Shown piece after piece: positions 17,796 through 25,288 of a stretch of DNA of 32,836 nucleotides. Position numbers and translations under genes: made by a program. The notes beneath the pieces are model-generated. The model had not been told where the DNA came from. It worked only from the letters and a program-made list of their open reading frames with translations, and did no database searches. Origin of the DNA: Candidatus Kerfeldbacteria bacterium CG08_land_8_20_14_0_20_40_16 (GTDB lineage Bacteria > Patescibacteriota > Patescibacteriia > UM-FILTER-42-10); NCBI GenBank assembly GCA_002774635.1, contig PEXU01000011.1:1-32836 (forward strand), given 5' to 3'. How positions within the stretch are numbered: the stretch's first letter is position 1; every line of letters begins with the position of its first letter.

Positions 17796-18389
17796 ATGCC
17801 AAAGTCCAAAAAAAAAATAATTGCCTTAGTAGGAATGCCGGGGGCGGGAAAAACAGAGGTAGCTCGTTTTTTAATCAACCGGAATTTTAAGTTTATTCGC
17901 TTAGGTCAATTAACTCTGGATGAAGTAAAAAGGCGAGGTTTGGAGCCGGGTGAAGCAAGCGAAAAGCCAATTCGTGAAGAATTAAGAAGAAAGCACGGAA
18001 TGGCCGCGTTTGCCATTTTAAATTTTCCCAAAATTGATGAGCTATTAAAAAAAGGAAATGTGGTGGTGGACGGTCTTTATAGTTGGGAAGAGTATTTGGC
18101 TTTTAAAAAAAAGTACGGTGAGCAGGTGATTATCATTGCTGTTTATGCTTCTCCCAAAACGCGTTATGCCCGTTTAGAAGCCCAGCAGTATGACAAAGCA
18201 AAGGATATTAATATTACTCGTCGCCACTATCACAAAGAAGAAGCTCAAAGCAGAGATCGATCGCAACTGGAGAACATCCACACCGGTGGTCCCATTGCCA
18301 TGGCCGATTACATTGTTGTGAATGAAGACGGAATTAAGGAGCTGATCAAACAGGTAGAAAAGATAAGGAAAAAGCTGGATGAAAATTAA
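17796..18389 (+). CDS. P-loop nucleotide kinase-like protein, UPF0200 family
   Basis: 197 residues. Walker A GMPGAGKT at 13-20; then IRLGQLTLDEVKRRGLEPGE, a REELRRKHGMAAFAI segment, Walker-B-like VVVDGLYSWEEY (about 90-101), YASPKTRYARLEAQ, and a C-terminal IAMADYIVVNEDGIKEL. This order matches the UPF0200 proteins best known from archaea, which resemble dephospho-CoA and adenylate kinases. It overlaps dut by 11 bases and follows dCMP deaminase by 14, so it is embedded in thymidylate metabolism; a deoxynucleotide kinase role is an inference. No member has a firmly known substrate as far as I recall. Confidence 0.75.
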   Translation: MPKSKKKIIALVGMPGAGKTEVARFLINRNFKFIRLGQLTLDEVKRRGLEPGEASEKPIREELRRKHGMAAFAILNFPKIDELLKKGNVVVDGLYSWEEYLAFKKKYGEQVIIIAVYASPKTRYARLEAQQYDKAKDINITRRHYHKEEAQSRDRSQLENIHTGGPIAMADYIVVNEDGIKELIKQVEKIRKKLDEN

Positions 18390-18801
18390 AATCAAACGTT
18401 TTCACTCAGAGGTCAAAATTCCCCAGTATGCCCATCTTGGAGATGCCGGGTTGGATCTCTATTCCCTGGAAGATAAAGTTTTGAATCCGGGCGAGCGATA
18501 TCTTTTTAAACTGGGATTTGCCCTAGAGCTGCCGGAAGGATACGTCGGTTTGATCTGGGATAAAAGCGGGCTGGCAGCTAATTCCGGAGTAACCAATTTA
18601 GGAGGAGTAATCGACAGTAATTATCGAGGCGAAGTGGGAGTAATTTTGCTCAATGCTAGCAGCAGTGCGGCTACGATAAAAAAAGGCGACCGGATTGCTC
18701 AATTATTGATTCAAAAAATCGAAACGGTGGAAATTGAAGAAGTGACAGAACTATCCGATTCTCCTCGCGGAACAGGAGGATTCGGAAGTACGGGAAAATG
18801 A
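18379..18801 (+). CDS. dut: dUTP diphosphatase (dUTPase)
   Basis: 140 residues, a standard trimeric dUTPase. Hydrolyses dUTP to dUMP and PPi, keeping uracil out of DNA and feeding ThyA. The five motifs are visible: DAGLDLYS (22-29), the [11 protein letters not shown] loop, [18 protein letters not shown] with the uracil-binding region, GDRIAQLLI, and the C-terminal [11 protein letters not shown] arm that closes over the phosphates. Its ATG lies inside the end of the upstream kinase gene, implying coupled translation. Confidence 0.93.
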   Translation: MKIKIKRFHSEVKIPQYAHLGDAGLDLYSLEDKVLNPGERYLFKLGFALELPEGYVGLIWDKSGLAANSGVTNLGGVIDSNYRGEVGVILLNASSSAATIKKGDRIAQLLIQKIETVEIEEVTELSDSPRGTGGFGSTGK

Positions 18802-18815
18802 TGGTTATAATAAAC

Positions 18816-18843
18816 GCAGGCGAATTTGGACAAATTCGCCTAC
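18816..18843. repeat. 28-bp near-palindrome before thyA (GTAGGCG...CGCCTAC family, copy 2)
   Basis: AGGCGAATTTG (18818-18828), loop GA, CAAATTCGCCT (18831-18841) is a perfect 11-bp stem; the outer G and C at 18816 and 18843 also pair and one position (C18817/A18842) does not. A TATAAT at 18806-18811 would start a thyA transcript at about 18818, so the palindrome would form its 5' end hairpin. Confidence 0.8.
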
Positions 18844-18862
18844 TAAAATCCGAATTTTAAAT

Positions 18863-19675
18863 ATGAAACAATATTTATCCTTACTACAAAAAATACTGGA
18901 TAAAGGGGTGGATAAAAAAGACCGCACCGGGGTCGGCACGCGGAGTCTTTTTGGTTACCAGATGCGTTTTAATCTGCAGGAAGGATTCCCTTTAGTAACT
19001 ACTAAAAAGGTTCACTTAAAATCAATTATTTATGAATTGCTGTGGTTGTTGAAAGGGGATACCAACATCAAATATCTCAATGATCATGGCGTTACTATTT
19101 GGGATGAATGGGCCGATGAAAACGGCGATTTAGGACCGATTTACGGCCAGCAATGGCGAAGATGGAAAGGATATAACGGGGAAGAGCTTGACCAAATCTC
19201 CTACGTTGTGGATCAAATCAAAAATAATCCTGATTCGCGGAGAATTATTGTCAGCGGTTGGAACGTAGCTGATTTGCAGGGATTGATTAAAGGCAAGAAA
19301 ACAGCTCCGCCGCCTTGCCATACGATGTATCAATTCTACGTGGCGAATAACAAACTATCCTGCCAGCTTTATCAACGAAGTGCGGATGTCTTTTTAGGCG
19401 TGCCTTTTAACATCGCCTCCTATTCTCTATTAACCATGACGTTGGCTCAAGTGACCAATCTGGATTTAGGCGATTTCGTGCATACTTTCGGTGATGTTCA
19501 TATTTACAATAATCATTTTGATCAAGTTAAAACCCAGCTTAGTCGCGAACCCCGACCGCTTCCGACCATGAAAATCAATCCGGAAGTAGAAGATATCTTT
19601 ACTTTCCAATACGACGATTTTAAGCTGGAAAATTATAATCCTCATCCGGCAATTAAAGCGCCCATTGCCATTTGA
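18863..19675 (+). CDS. thyA: Thymidylate synthase (ThyA type)
   Basis: 270 residues, near the E. coli length of 264. Methylates dUMP with methylene-tetrahydrofolate to give dTMP and dihydrofolate. Catalytic Cys152 in [12 protein letters not shown]; dUMP-binding [33 protein letters not shown] phosphate loop; C-terminal [10 protein letters not shown] closing the active site. Followed at 70 bases by folA, which regenerates the folate. The early ATG at 18863 gives the canonical [12 protein letters not shown] start. Confidence 0.96.
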   Translation: MKQYLSLLQKILDKGVDKKDRTGVGTRSLFGYQMRFNLQEGFPLVTTKKVHLKSIIYELLWLLKGDTNIKYLNDHGVTIWDEWADENGDLGPIYGQQWRRWKGYNGEELDQISYVVDQIKNNPDSRRIIVSGWNVADLQGLIKGKKTAPPPCHTMYQFYVANNKLSCQLYQRSADVFLGVPFNIASYSLLTMTLAQVTNLDLGDFVHTFGDVHIYNNHFDQVKTQLSREPRPLPTMKINPEVEDIFTFQYDDFKLENYNPHPAIKAPIAI

Positions 19676-19708
19676 AATTTCCAATTTTCAATTAATAACC
19701 AAATGTCC

Positions 19709-19730
19709 CAATCTTCAATCTTGAAGATTG
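19709..19730. repeat. Short palindrome between thyA and folA
   Basis: CAATCTTCAA (19709-19718), TC, TTGAAGATTG (19721-19730): a perfect 10-bp inverted repeat with a 2-base centre and no T tract after it. AT-rich filler surrounds it. It shares the short-centre design of the other palindromes in the window but not their ends. Confidence 0.6.
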
Positions 19731-19744
19731 ATAATTAATTTTTC

Positions 19745-20230
19745 ATGAAAAAAAATAAAATCAGCATAATCTGTGCGCTTGCGGAAAACGGAGCCATTGG
19801 CAAGAATAATAAACTCCTCTGGCATATTCCGGAAGATTTAAAGCGGTTTAAAACTATAACCATGGAACATCCGGTAATCATGGGCCGCAAGACCCGCGAA
19901 GCGATCGGAAAACCTTTGCCGAACCGGACTAATATTGTGGTATCCCAGAGTTTGAAGGCGATCAAAGGAGGCTATATTTCATCTTCCTTGGAAAACGCGA
20001 TTAAGTTTGCTCAAAAACAGGAGGGTGGTGAAGAGGTTTTTATTATTGGCGGCGGAGAAATTTACCAACAGGCCCTGCCGCTGGCGGATAAGCTTTATTT
20101 GACTTTGATCAAAGGGAGTTTTGATGCCGATACTTTTTTCCCGGATTATTCTGGGTTTCAGAAGGTAACGGTAAAAGGAAACGGCCAGTGCCATAACCTT
20201 CAATATACTTTTTTAGAATTAGAAAGATAA
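19745..20230 (+). CDS. folA: Dihydrofolate reductase
   Basis: 161 residues. NADPH-dependent reduction of the dihydrofolate produced by ThyA. Motifs: ALAENGAIGKNNKLLWHIPE (substrate and Met20-loop region; IPEDLKRFK holds the catalytic acid), VIMGRKTREAIGKPLPNR (cofactor), and FIIGGGEIYQQALPLADKLY. The usual LPW is LLW here, a conservative change. The tmk ATG follows the stop by one base, so the two are cotranslated. Confidence 0.94.
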   Translation: MKKNKISIICALAENGAIGKNNKLLWHIPEDLKRFKTITMEHPVIMGRKTREAIGKPLPNRTNIVVSQSLKAIKGGYISSSLENAIKFAQKQEGGEEVFIIGGGEIYQQALPLADKLYLTLIKGSFDADTFFPDYSGFQKVTVKGNGQCHNLQYTFLELER

Positions 20231-20231
20231 A

Positions 20232-20915
20232 ATGAAGAAGAAAGGAAAATTAATCGTTATTGACGGTTTAGACGGATCAGGAAAAGCCACCCAAACCAAG
20301 CTTTTGGTTCAAAGGCTGAAAAAAGAAAAATACCAAGTGGCGGTTACTGATTTTCCCCAATACTACACCAGTTTTTTTGGCAAAATGGTGGGTCGTTATT
20401 TAGCTGGTGAATTCGGAAAAGCCAATCAGGTTAATCCCTATCTCGCTTCCATTTTGTACGCCCTTGACCGTTTTGAAGCCAAAGAAAAAATGAAAAAATG
20501 GCTTTCGGAGGGAAAAATCGTCATCTCTAACCGGTATGTTTCGGCCAATCAAATCCATCAGACCGCTAAAATAAAGGGGAAGAAAGAAAAAGAAAAGTTT
20601 CTAAAGTGGCTGGATCAGATGGAATACAAGGTTTTTGGAATTCCTCGTCCCAATTTGATTATCTTTCTTAATATTCCCTTTAGAATCGGCCAGCGTTTAG
20701 TAATTAAAAAAGGGACCAGAGGCTATTTGAAAGGAGTGAAAAGGGACATCCATGAATCCTCTAAGAGCCATTTATCCGCCGCGCAAAGGCAGGTTTTGGA
20801 TTTAGCCAACAAATATACCAAATGGAAAAAAGTGGACTGCGTTAAAGGAAATAAGCTTCTTTCTAAAAAGGAAATCTCTGAAGCAGTTTGGGAAATAGTA
20901 ATGAAAGTATTATAA
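20232..20915 (+). CDS. tmk: Thymidylate kinase (dTMP kinase), NRY variant
   Basis: 227 residues. Phosphorylates dTMP to dTDP. P-loop GLDGSGKAT (12-20), TDFPQYYTSFFGKMVGRYL phosphoryl-acceptor region, LYALDRFEAKEKMKKWL, then ISNRYVSANQIHQ where the common bacterial enzyme has DRY. The NRYVSxN form belongs to a branch found in several bacteria including Patescibacteria as I recall. A long basic lid segment (IKKGTRGYLKGVKRDIHESS) follows. It ends the dTTP cluster; a promoter for the next gene overlaps its last codons. Confidence 0.88.
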   Translation: MKKKGKLIVIDGLDGSGKATQTKLLVQRLKKEKYQVAVTDFPQYYTSFFGKMVGRYLAGEFGKANQVNPYLASILYALDRFEAKEKMKKWLSEGKIVISNRYVSANQIHQTAKIKGKKEKEKFLKWLDQMEYKVFGIPRPNLIIFLNIPFRIGQRLVIKKGTRGYLKGVKRDIHESSKSHLSAAQRQVLDLANKYTKWKKVDCVKGNKLLSKKEISEAVWEIVMKVL

Positions 20916-20917
20916 TA
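20889..20917 (+). promoter_or_regulatory. Sigma-70-type promoter for the phosphotransferase gene
   Basis: -35 TTGGGA (20889-20894), 17-base spacer, -10 TATAAT (20912-20917), overlapping the end of tmk. Predicted start near 20924, 20 bases before the next ATG. Confidence 0.6.
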
Positions 20918-20943
20918 AATTATCTCAACTCTCTCGGTTTTAT

Positions 20944-21909
20944 ATGATTCAAAAACCAAAATTAGTCCAGATCCAAAAAGTGGTTAAAAATGTCTTTCCA
21001 AAGGCCAAAGTTATAAATTTTAAACGGACAAGCTTAGGAAATATTAATTGGGTCTACGTGGTAAAAGTTGCCAATCCCTCTAAAAAAATAATATTAAAAG
21101 TCGTATACCGGAAAGATCGGGAGGAACAGGAAATACTGGCAAAAGAAAATAAAATTATTGGCATACTTAACGATAAAAAAATCGAGGGCATTCCAAAAGT
21201 GATAGATTTTAATCACAGCAAAAAAGATGTGCCGTGGGTTTATATGATAGAAAGCTATTTAGACGGATATCCCATAATTGAACGGCAGGCCAGTATTAAA
21301 GGGCGGGATTTTAAAGGAATTATCAAGAAATTGGCGAAAATTATTACAGGTTTCCATAAAATAAGATATAAAAAAATTACCGAATTTGAAAAATTAAGGC
21401 CAGAATTCACCTCCTTTCCGGTTTATTTAGAGGCTTATTTAGAAAAGTATTGCCTGATCTGCAATGCCTACAGTAAAATGCCCAAACAGCTTATTCAGGA
21501 CGCCAATGAATTCTTGCTAAGAGAATCGCCTAAAATTAAAGATAAACAGTTTGTCTTAAACCATTGTGACGCTAGTTCCCATAATATTTTAATTAAGGGT
21601 AATAAATTTGTGGGCTTAGTTGATTTTGAAGCTGCCCAAACTATGACTCCGGAATTTGATTTAGTTACTTGTTACCATGAATTTTTATGGCGTTATCCCA
21701 AATTATGGCAGCTTCTTTTGAAAGAATATGTAAAATATAACAAAATTCCTAAAGATTTCAAAGAAAGATTAAATATAGTCATGGGTTACCGATCGTTAAG
21801 GTATTTATATATAGCGGTAAAAAATAAAATTTTTCAATATATGGAAGGCGATATTCAAAGAATGAAAGAAGTATTAGATGGGTCTTTTTTAAAAACGATT
21901 AAATTCTAA
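20944..21909 (+). CDS. Aminoglycoside-phosphotransferase-fold (APH/choline kinase-like) kinase
   Basis: 321 residues of the protein-kinase-like APH fold. N-lobe Lys in IILKVVYRK (about 52) with an EILAKENKIIGIL helix; hinge-like WVYMIESYLDG; catalytic loop HCDASSHNILI (His207, Asp209, Asn214) in place of the usual HGD; metal site LVDFE (Asp227). The family phosphorylates small molecules such as aminoglycosides, choline, homoserine or sugars. The high AT content and Lys richness set it apart slightly from the enzymes around it. It has its own promoter and no pathway partner nearby, so the substrate cannot be guessed. No resistance role should be assumed. Confidence 0.78.
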   Translation: MIQKPKLVQIQKVVKNVFPKAKVINFKRTSLGNINWVYVVKVANPSKKIILKVVYRKDREEQEILAKENKIIGILNDKKIEGIPKVIDFNHSKKDVPWVYMIESYLDGYPIIERQASIKGRDFKGIIKKLAKIITGFHKIRYKKITEFEKLRPEFTSFPVYLEAYLEKYCLICNAYSKMPKQLIQDANEFLLRESPKIKDKQFVLNHCDASSHNILIKGNKFVGLVDFEAAQTMTPEFDLVTCYHEFLWRYPKLWQLLLKEYVKYNKIPKDFKERLNIVMGYRSLRYLYIAVKNKIFQYMEGDIQRMKEVLDGSFLKTIKF

Positions 21910-21960
21910 AATCTTATTCTAAATGTAAGACACTTGTTATCTAGCCTACGATAATAAATA

Positions 21961-21969
21961 TGCTACAAT
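21961..21969 (+). promoter_or_regulatory. Extended -10 promoter (TGC TACAAT) of gatB, probably leaderless
   Basis: TG at 21961-21962 and TACAAT at 21964-21969. The expected start site, about seven bases downstream, coincides with the gatB ATG at 21976. There is no Shine-Dalgarno, so a leaderless mRNA is the simplest reading. Confidence 0.55.
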
Positions 21970-21975
21970 AACCTT

Positions 21976-23469
21976 ATGGATCTAGAACCAATCATCGGTT
22001 TGGAAATCCATCTTCAGCTTAAAACTAAAAGCAAGTTTTTTTGCCGTTGCCAAAATAAAAGTGAAAATGCTAAACCGAATACCAATATCTGCCCAATCTG
22101 TTTGGGGCATCCTGGTACCCTGCCAGTGATTAATTATCAGGCTGTCGAATGGGGATTATTGGCCGCCCTGGCTCTGCACTGCAAAATTAATAATTATTCT
22201 CGTTTTGACCGCAAGAACTATTTTTATCCTGATCTGGCCAAAGGATATCAGATTACCCAAGCACACCAGCCAATTGGATTAGCCGGGCGTCTGATCATCA
22301 CTTTTGGCGAGCAGAGAAAAAGAATCGGAATTACCAGATTGCACCTAGAAGAAGATGCGGCAAAATCAATCCATCCGAAAAAAGAAGATCACAGTCTGGT
22401 TGATTTTAATCGAGCCGGAACTCCTTTAATTGAAATAGTCACCGAACCGGAGATCAAAACTCCGGAAGAAGCCAAAGTTTTTTTGCAGGAACTAAAATTA
22501 ATCATGCAATATCTTGACCTTTCCGATGCCGATATGGAAAAAGGCCAGTTGAGATGTGATGCTAATATTTCACTAAGGCCGCCGGGCGACAAGAAGCGAT
22601 ATCCTAAGACAGAAATAAAAAACATGAATTCCTTTCGATCGGTGGAGCAGGCTTTGAAATTTGAGATTGATCGCCAAAAGAAATTATGGGAAGAAGGAAG
22701 TCCTCCCAGCGAGCAATCAACCAGGGGCTGGGATGACGAAAAAGGGGTAACTATTGAACAAAGAACAAAGGAAGAGTCGCATGATTACCGTTATTTTCCT
22801 GAGCCTGATTTACCACCCCTTCATTTTACCAATAAGCAAATTGAAAAATTGAAGGAAAAATTGCCGGAATTACCCGATGAAAAAAGAAAACGCTTTCATC
22901 TCCAATTGGGAATTCCCTATTCCCAGGCCTTAGTGGTTAGTGTTTCTAAACCGCTTGCTCATTTCTTTGAAGAAACGATAACTGAACTAAAAGCCTGGGT
23001 TAAAAGCAAGGAAGGAAAAGGGTATTTGGAGGAAAATACTGAAAGAAAACTGATCAAATTGACGGTTAACTGGATTACCACCGAAATATTAAAATTACTG
23101 CGGGAACATCGCCAAGAACCGGCAGATTTAAAAATAACTCCAGAAAACATGGCGGAATTGATTGCCATGGTCTATAAAGATGAAATTAATTCCTCAGCCG
23201 CCCAGACGGTATTAAGAATTATGTTTGAAAAAGGATCTGATCCTTCCCAGATTGTAGAAGAAAAGGATTTAGGTCAGATGAGTGATGTAAACCAAATAGC
23301 GAAGGTGGTCAGAAAAGTGATTTCCGAGAATGCCCCAGTGGCAGAAAGCTATAAAGCGGGCAAAAAAAATGCTTTACAGTTTCTAATCGGCCAGGTGATG
23401 AAAGAAACTAAAGGAAAAGTCAATCCTAAGGTGGCATCGGAATTGTTGGTAAAAAAATTGAAAGAATAG
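21976..23469 (+). CDS. gatB: Asp-tRNA(Asn)/Glu-tRNA(Gln) amidotransferase subunit B
   Basis: 497 residues. Kinase-like subunit of the GatCAB complex that converts misacylated Glu-tRNA-Gln or Asp-tRNA-Asn. Motifs: EPIIGLEIHLQLKTKSKFFC, a four-Cys zinc site (Cys23, 25, 39, 42; ICPICLGHPGTLP), YFYPDLAKGYQITQ, RLHLEEDAAKSIHP, DFNRAGTPLIEIVTEP and RCDANISLRP; the C-terminal Yqey-like tRNA-binding tail (about 350-497) ends KVNPKVASELLVKKL. gatC and gatA are not adjacent. Stands alone between its own promoter and a pair of hairpins. Slightly longer than average because of loop expansions around KAWVKSKEGKGYLEE. Confidence 0.95.
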   Translation: MDLEPIIGLEIHLQLKTKSKFFCRCQNKSENAKPNTNICPICLGHPGTLPVINYQAVEWGLLAALALHCKINNYSRFDRKNYFYPDLAKGYQITQAHQPIGLAGRLIITFGEQRKRIGITRLHLEEDAAKSIHPKKEDHSLVDFNRAGTPLIEIVTEPEIKTPEEAKVFLQELKLIMQYLDLSDADMEKGQLRCDANISLRPPGDKKRYPKTEIKNMNSFRSVEQALKFEIDRQKKLWEEGSPPSEQSTRGWDDEKGVTIEQRTKEESHDYRYFPEPDLPPLHFTNKQIEKLKEKLPELPDEKRKRFHLQLGIPYSQALVVSVSKPLAHFFEETITELKAWVKSKEGKGYLEENTERKLIKLTVNWITTEILKLLREHRQEPADLKITPENMAELIAMVYKDEINSSAAQTVLRIMFEKGSDPSQIVEEKDLGQMSDVNQIAKVVRKVISENAPVAESYKAGKKNALQFLIGQVMKETKGKVNPKVASELLVKKLKE

Positions 23470-23481
23470 TATGGGACTATA

Positions 23482-23545
23482 CCAGGGCATTTACTGTAAA
23501 ATGCCTGGGCTGTGCCCGTTGCAGTTTCTTTGAAACTACACGGGC
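23482..23545 (+). other. Two consecutive hairpins after gatB
   Basis: First: CCAGG (23482-23486) with CCTGG (23504-23508) continuing through CATTT/AAATG with a bulged G. Second: GCCCGT (23514-23519), TGC, AGTTTC (23523-23528), loop TTT, GAAACT (23532-23537), AC, ACGGGC (23540-23545). Neither has a T tract, so they are not standard intrinsic terminators; they may protect the gatB 3' end or be a repeat remnant. Confidence 0.55.
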
Positions 23546-23571
23546 TGTGGAAAACTTTGCTAAACCAAGCT

Positions 23572-23600
23572 TTGACAACCGTTTTAATCCTTGCTATCCT
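23572..23600 (+). promoter_or_regulatory. Strong promoter of the pyrBI operon
   Basis: Consensus -35 TTGACA (23572-23577), exact 17-base spacer, -10 TATCCT (23595-23600) preceded by TGC, so an extended -10 too. It is the best promoter in the window. Start expected near 23607, leaving a 160-base leader that contains the leader peptide and attenuator. Confidence 0.75.
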
Positions 23601-23611
23601 AATATTTGGAT

Positions 23612-23662
23612 ATGAAAAAAAATTACACCGACAATCAATTCCTCCACCTGAACGGACGGTGA
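23612..23662 (+). CDS. Candidate pyrBI leader peptide (16 residues)
   Basis: ATG at 23612 about five bases after the predicted start site, encoding MKKNYTDNQFLHLNGR and stopping with TGA at 23660-23662, three bases before the terminator stem begins. It occupies the position of PyrL in enteric pyrBI attenuators. There is no Shine-Dalgarno, so translation would be leaderless-like. No codon bias of obvious regulatory meaning is visible. It could be a chance ORF. Confidence 0.45.
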   Translation: MKKNYTDNQFLHLNGR

Positions 23663-23665
23663 AAT

Positions 23666-23691
23666 ATTCCCTGAAAAAGGGAATTTTTTTT
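23666..23691 (+). terminator. Intrinsic terminator in the pyrB leader (attenuator)
   Basis: ATTCCC (23666-23671), a 7-base loop, GGGAAT (23679-23684), and eight T (23684-23691). It lies downstream of the strong pyrB promoter and 76 bases before pyrB, so transcripts must read through it for pyrB to be expressed. Confidence 0.75.
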
Positions 23692-23767
23692 ATCCCTTGC
23701 ATTATCACTCCTAATTCGCACATCTAAAAAGCTAACCGAATTTAAACTCAAAATAAATTTATTACCA

Positions 23768-24694
23768 ATGGCCAAAGTCAATTTCAAAAACCGAGACATT
23801 ATATCAATTAAGGATTTTTCCAAAGAAGAAATTCTGCATGTTTTAAATACGGCCAAAAGATTCAAAGAAAAGACCCATCCCAATCTGTTAAAGGGAAAAA
23901 TATTAGCCAGTTTGTTTTTTGAGCCGTCCACCCGCACCCGTTTTTCGTTCGAATCCGCTATGGAACGTTTAGGAGGCTCGGTAATTACCCTAGCGGAAGC
24001 CAAAGTCAGTTCTTCGGCCAAAGGCGAATCCTTGTCCGATTCCATTCGGATTGTCGAAAAATACTGTGATGCGATAGTAATGCGTCATTCTTTAGAAGGT
24101 TCGGCCCGCTTAGCGGCAGAAGTATCCAACAATCCGGTAATCAACGGTGGGGATGGTGCCAATCAGCATCCCACTCAAACTTTTCTGGATTTATTTTCCA
24201 TTTTGGAAACTCAAAAAAAGTTGAATTGCTTAAACATTGCTTTGGTGGGAGATTTAAAATATGGTCGGACGGTCCATTCTTTGGCTTACGCTCTCTCTCT
24301 TTTTGGCTGCCGTCTCTATCTTGTCTCTCCTAAATCGCTTTGTATGCCCGACTATGTGCTTACCGAGCTGAAAGCGAACAAGACTCACTATTCGGAACAT
24401 CTTAGGCCAGAGAGAATTATGAACAAAATTGATGTCTTTTATGCTACCCGCATTCAAAAAGAGCGTTTTGCCGATGCCATTGAGTACGAGAAAGTGAAAG
24501 ATGTTTACATTATTAATAAATCGCTTTTAGTGAACGTTAAGAAAAATTTTCGCATTCTTCATCCCTTGCCGCGGGTGAATGAAATTAATTATGAGGTGGA
24601 TGAAACGCCTTATGCCTATTATTTTCAACAGGCCTCCAATGGTTTATGGGTCAGGCAAGCTTTATTAGCCTTAGTTTTAGGAGGAAAAATATGA
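23768..24694 (+). CDS. pyrB: Aspartate carbamoyltransferase catalytic subunit
   Basis: 308 residues, matching E. coli PyrB in length. Condenses carbamoyl phosphate and aspartate. Carbamoyl-phosphate loop EPSTRTRFSFE (STRTR 54-58), the SSSAKGES loop (normally SLxKGE), RHSLEGSARLAA, GDGANQHPTQTFLDL, GDLKYGRTVHSLAYAL and HPLPRVNEI. The pyrI ATG overlaps its TGA (ATGA) with a strong AGGAGG ahead, so holoenzyme subunits are made together. carAB, the source of carbamoyl phosphate, are not in the window. Confidence 0.95.
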   Translation: MAKVNFKNRDIISIKDFSKEEILHVLNTAKRFKEKTHPNLLKGKILASLFFEPSTRTRFSFESAMERLGGSVITLAEAKVSSSAKGESLSDSIRIVEKYCDAIVMRHSLEGSARLAAEVSNNPVINGGDGANQHPTQTFLDLFSILETQKKLNCLNIALVGDLKYGRTVHSLAYALSLFGCRLYLVSPKSLCMPDYVLTELKANKTHYSEHLRPERIMNKIDVFYATRIQKERFADAIEYEKVKDVYIINKSLLVNVKKNFRILHPLPRVNEINYEVDETPYAYYFQQASNGLWVRQALLALVLGGKI

Positions 24695-25143
24695 GAGTAT
24701 TTAAGGTTTATGCCATAAAAAATGGAACGGTAATTGATCACATCCCTCAAGGGAAAGGATTAAAAATCATTCACCTTTTGGGTCTGGATAAAAGCTGTAA
24801 TAATATCGTTACCCTGGGAATGGGTTTTGACAGCAAACGCTATAGCAAGAAGGATATCGTTAAAATAGAAAAAAGAGAATTGACTGCGGAAGAAGTAAAT
24901 AAAATTGCGGTTATTGCCCAAACTGCCACGCTGAACATCATCCGCAACTATAAAATAGTTAAAAAACACCAGGTTGCCATTCCTGAGATTTTAGAAAAAA
25001 TAATTCGGTGCCCGAATCCTAATTGTGTAACCAACCACGAACCAGGAAAAACAAAATTTTTGGTAATTAAGAAAAAGCCAATCCAGCTACATTGTTATTT
25101 TTGTGAAAGAACATTTGCGATAGAAGAAATTACTATTCAGTAA
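24691..25143 (+). CDS. pyrI: Aspartate carbamoyltransferase regulatory subunit
   Basis: 150 residues. N-terminal allosteric (CTP/ATP) domain starting RVFKVYAIKNGTVIDHIPQG, with GLDKSCNNIVTLGMGFDSKR; C-terminal zinc domain with Cys107, Cys112, Cys135 and Cys138 (CPNPNC...CYFC), the same CX4C-X22-CX2C spacing as the E. coli protein, which docks on PyrB. I chose ATG 24691 because of AGGAGG at 24679-24684 and the canonical start; an upstream in-frame ATG lies inside pyrB. Presence of PyrI implies feedback-regulated ATCase. Confidence 0.95.
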   Translation: MRVFKVYAIKNGTVIDHIPQGKGLKIIHLLGLDKSCNNIVTLGMGFDSKRYSKKDIVKIEKRELTAEEVNKIAVIAQTATLNIIRNYKIVKKHQVAIPEILEKIIRCPNPNCVTNHEPGKTKFLVIKKKPIQLHCYFCERTFAIEEITIQ

Positions 25144-25286
25144 ACCCCGTTAGAAAGTTAAATTAAAAGTCCAATATTCTAACCAGGCCAATAAAGTTTC
25201 ATCTAAAAATAAAAATTTCTAACTGGGTAAAGGAAGGTCTGTTACAATGCCTATTTACAAAGAACGAAGCTTTCTAACGGGGTAAA
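25144..25286 (+). promoter_or_regulatory. Repeated TTCTAAC motifs and long inverted repeat around the pyrD promoter
   Basis: ACCCCGTTAGAAAG (25144-25157, directly after the pyrI stop) is the exact reverse complement of CTTTCTAACGGGGT (25270-25283, just before pyrD). A third copy in the forward direction, TTTCTAACTGGGTAAA (25216-25231), differs from TTTCTAACGGGGTAAA (25271-25286) by one base, and TTCTAAC occurs again at 25177-25183. One forward copy covers the -35 position and the other lies between the start site and the ATG, as in a repressor operator pair; alternatively the long stem in pyrI read-through RNA would hide the pyrD ribosome site. Confidence 0.6.
25240..25248 (+). promoter_or_regulatory. 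Extended -10 promoter (TGT TACAAT) of pyrDKCE
   Basis: TG at 25240-25241 and TACAAT at 25243-25248, with no -35 consensus. Start expected near 25255, 34 bases before pyrD. The flanking TTTCTAAC motifs straddle it. Confidence 0.55.
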
Positions 25287-25288
25287 TT

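Noticed and set aside
23512-23727. A 71-residue ORF in the gatB-pyrB gap
   Set aside because: It crosses hairpins, promoter and terminator and resembles no protein; the 16-codon leader ORF fits the signals better.
23601-23767. PyrR-binding attenuator
   Set aside because: The PyrR anti-antiterminator consensus is not seen; only a leader ORF and terminator are.
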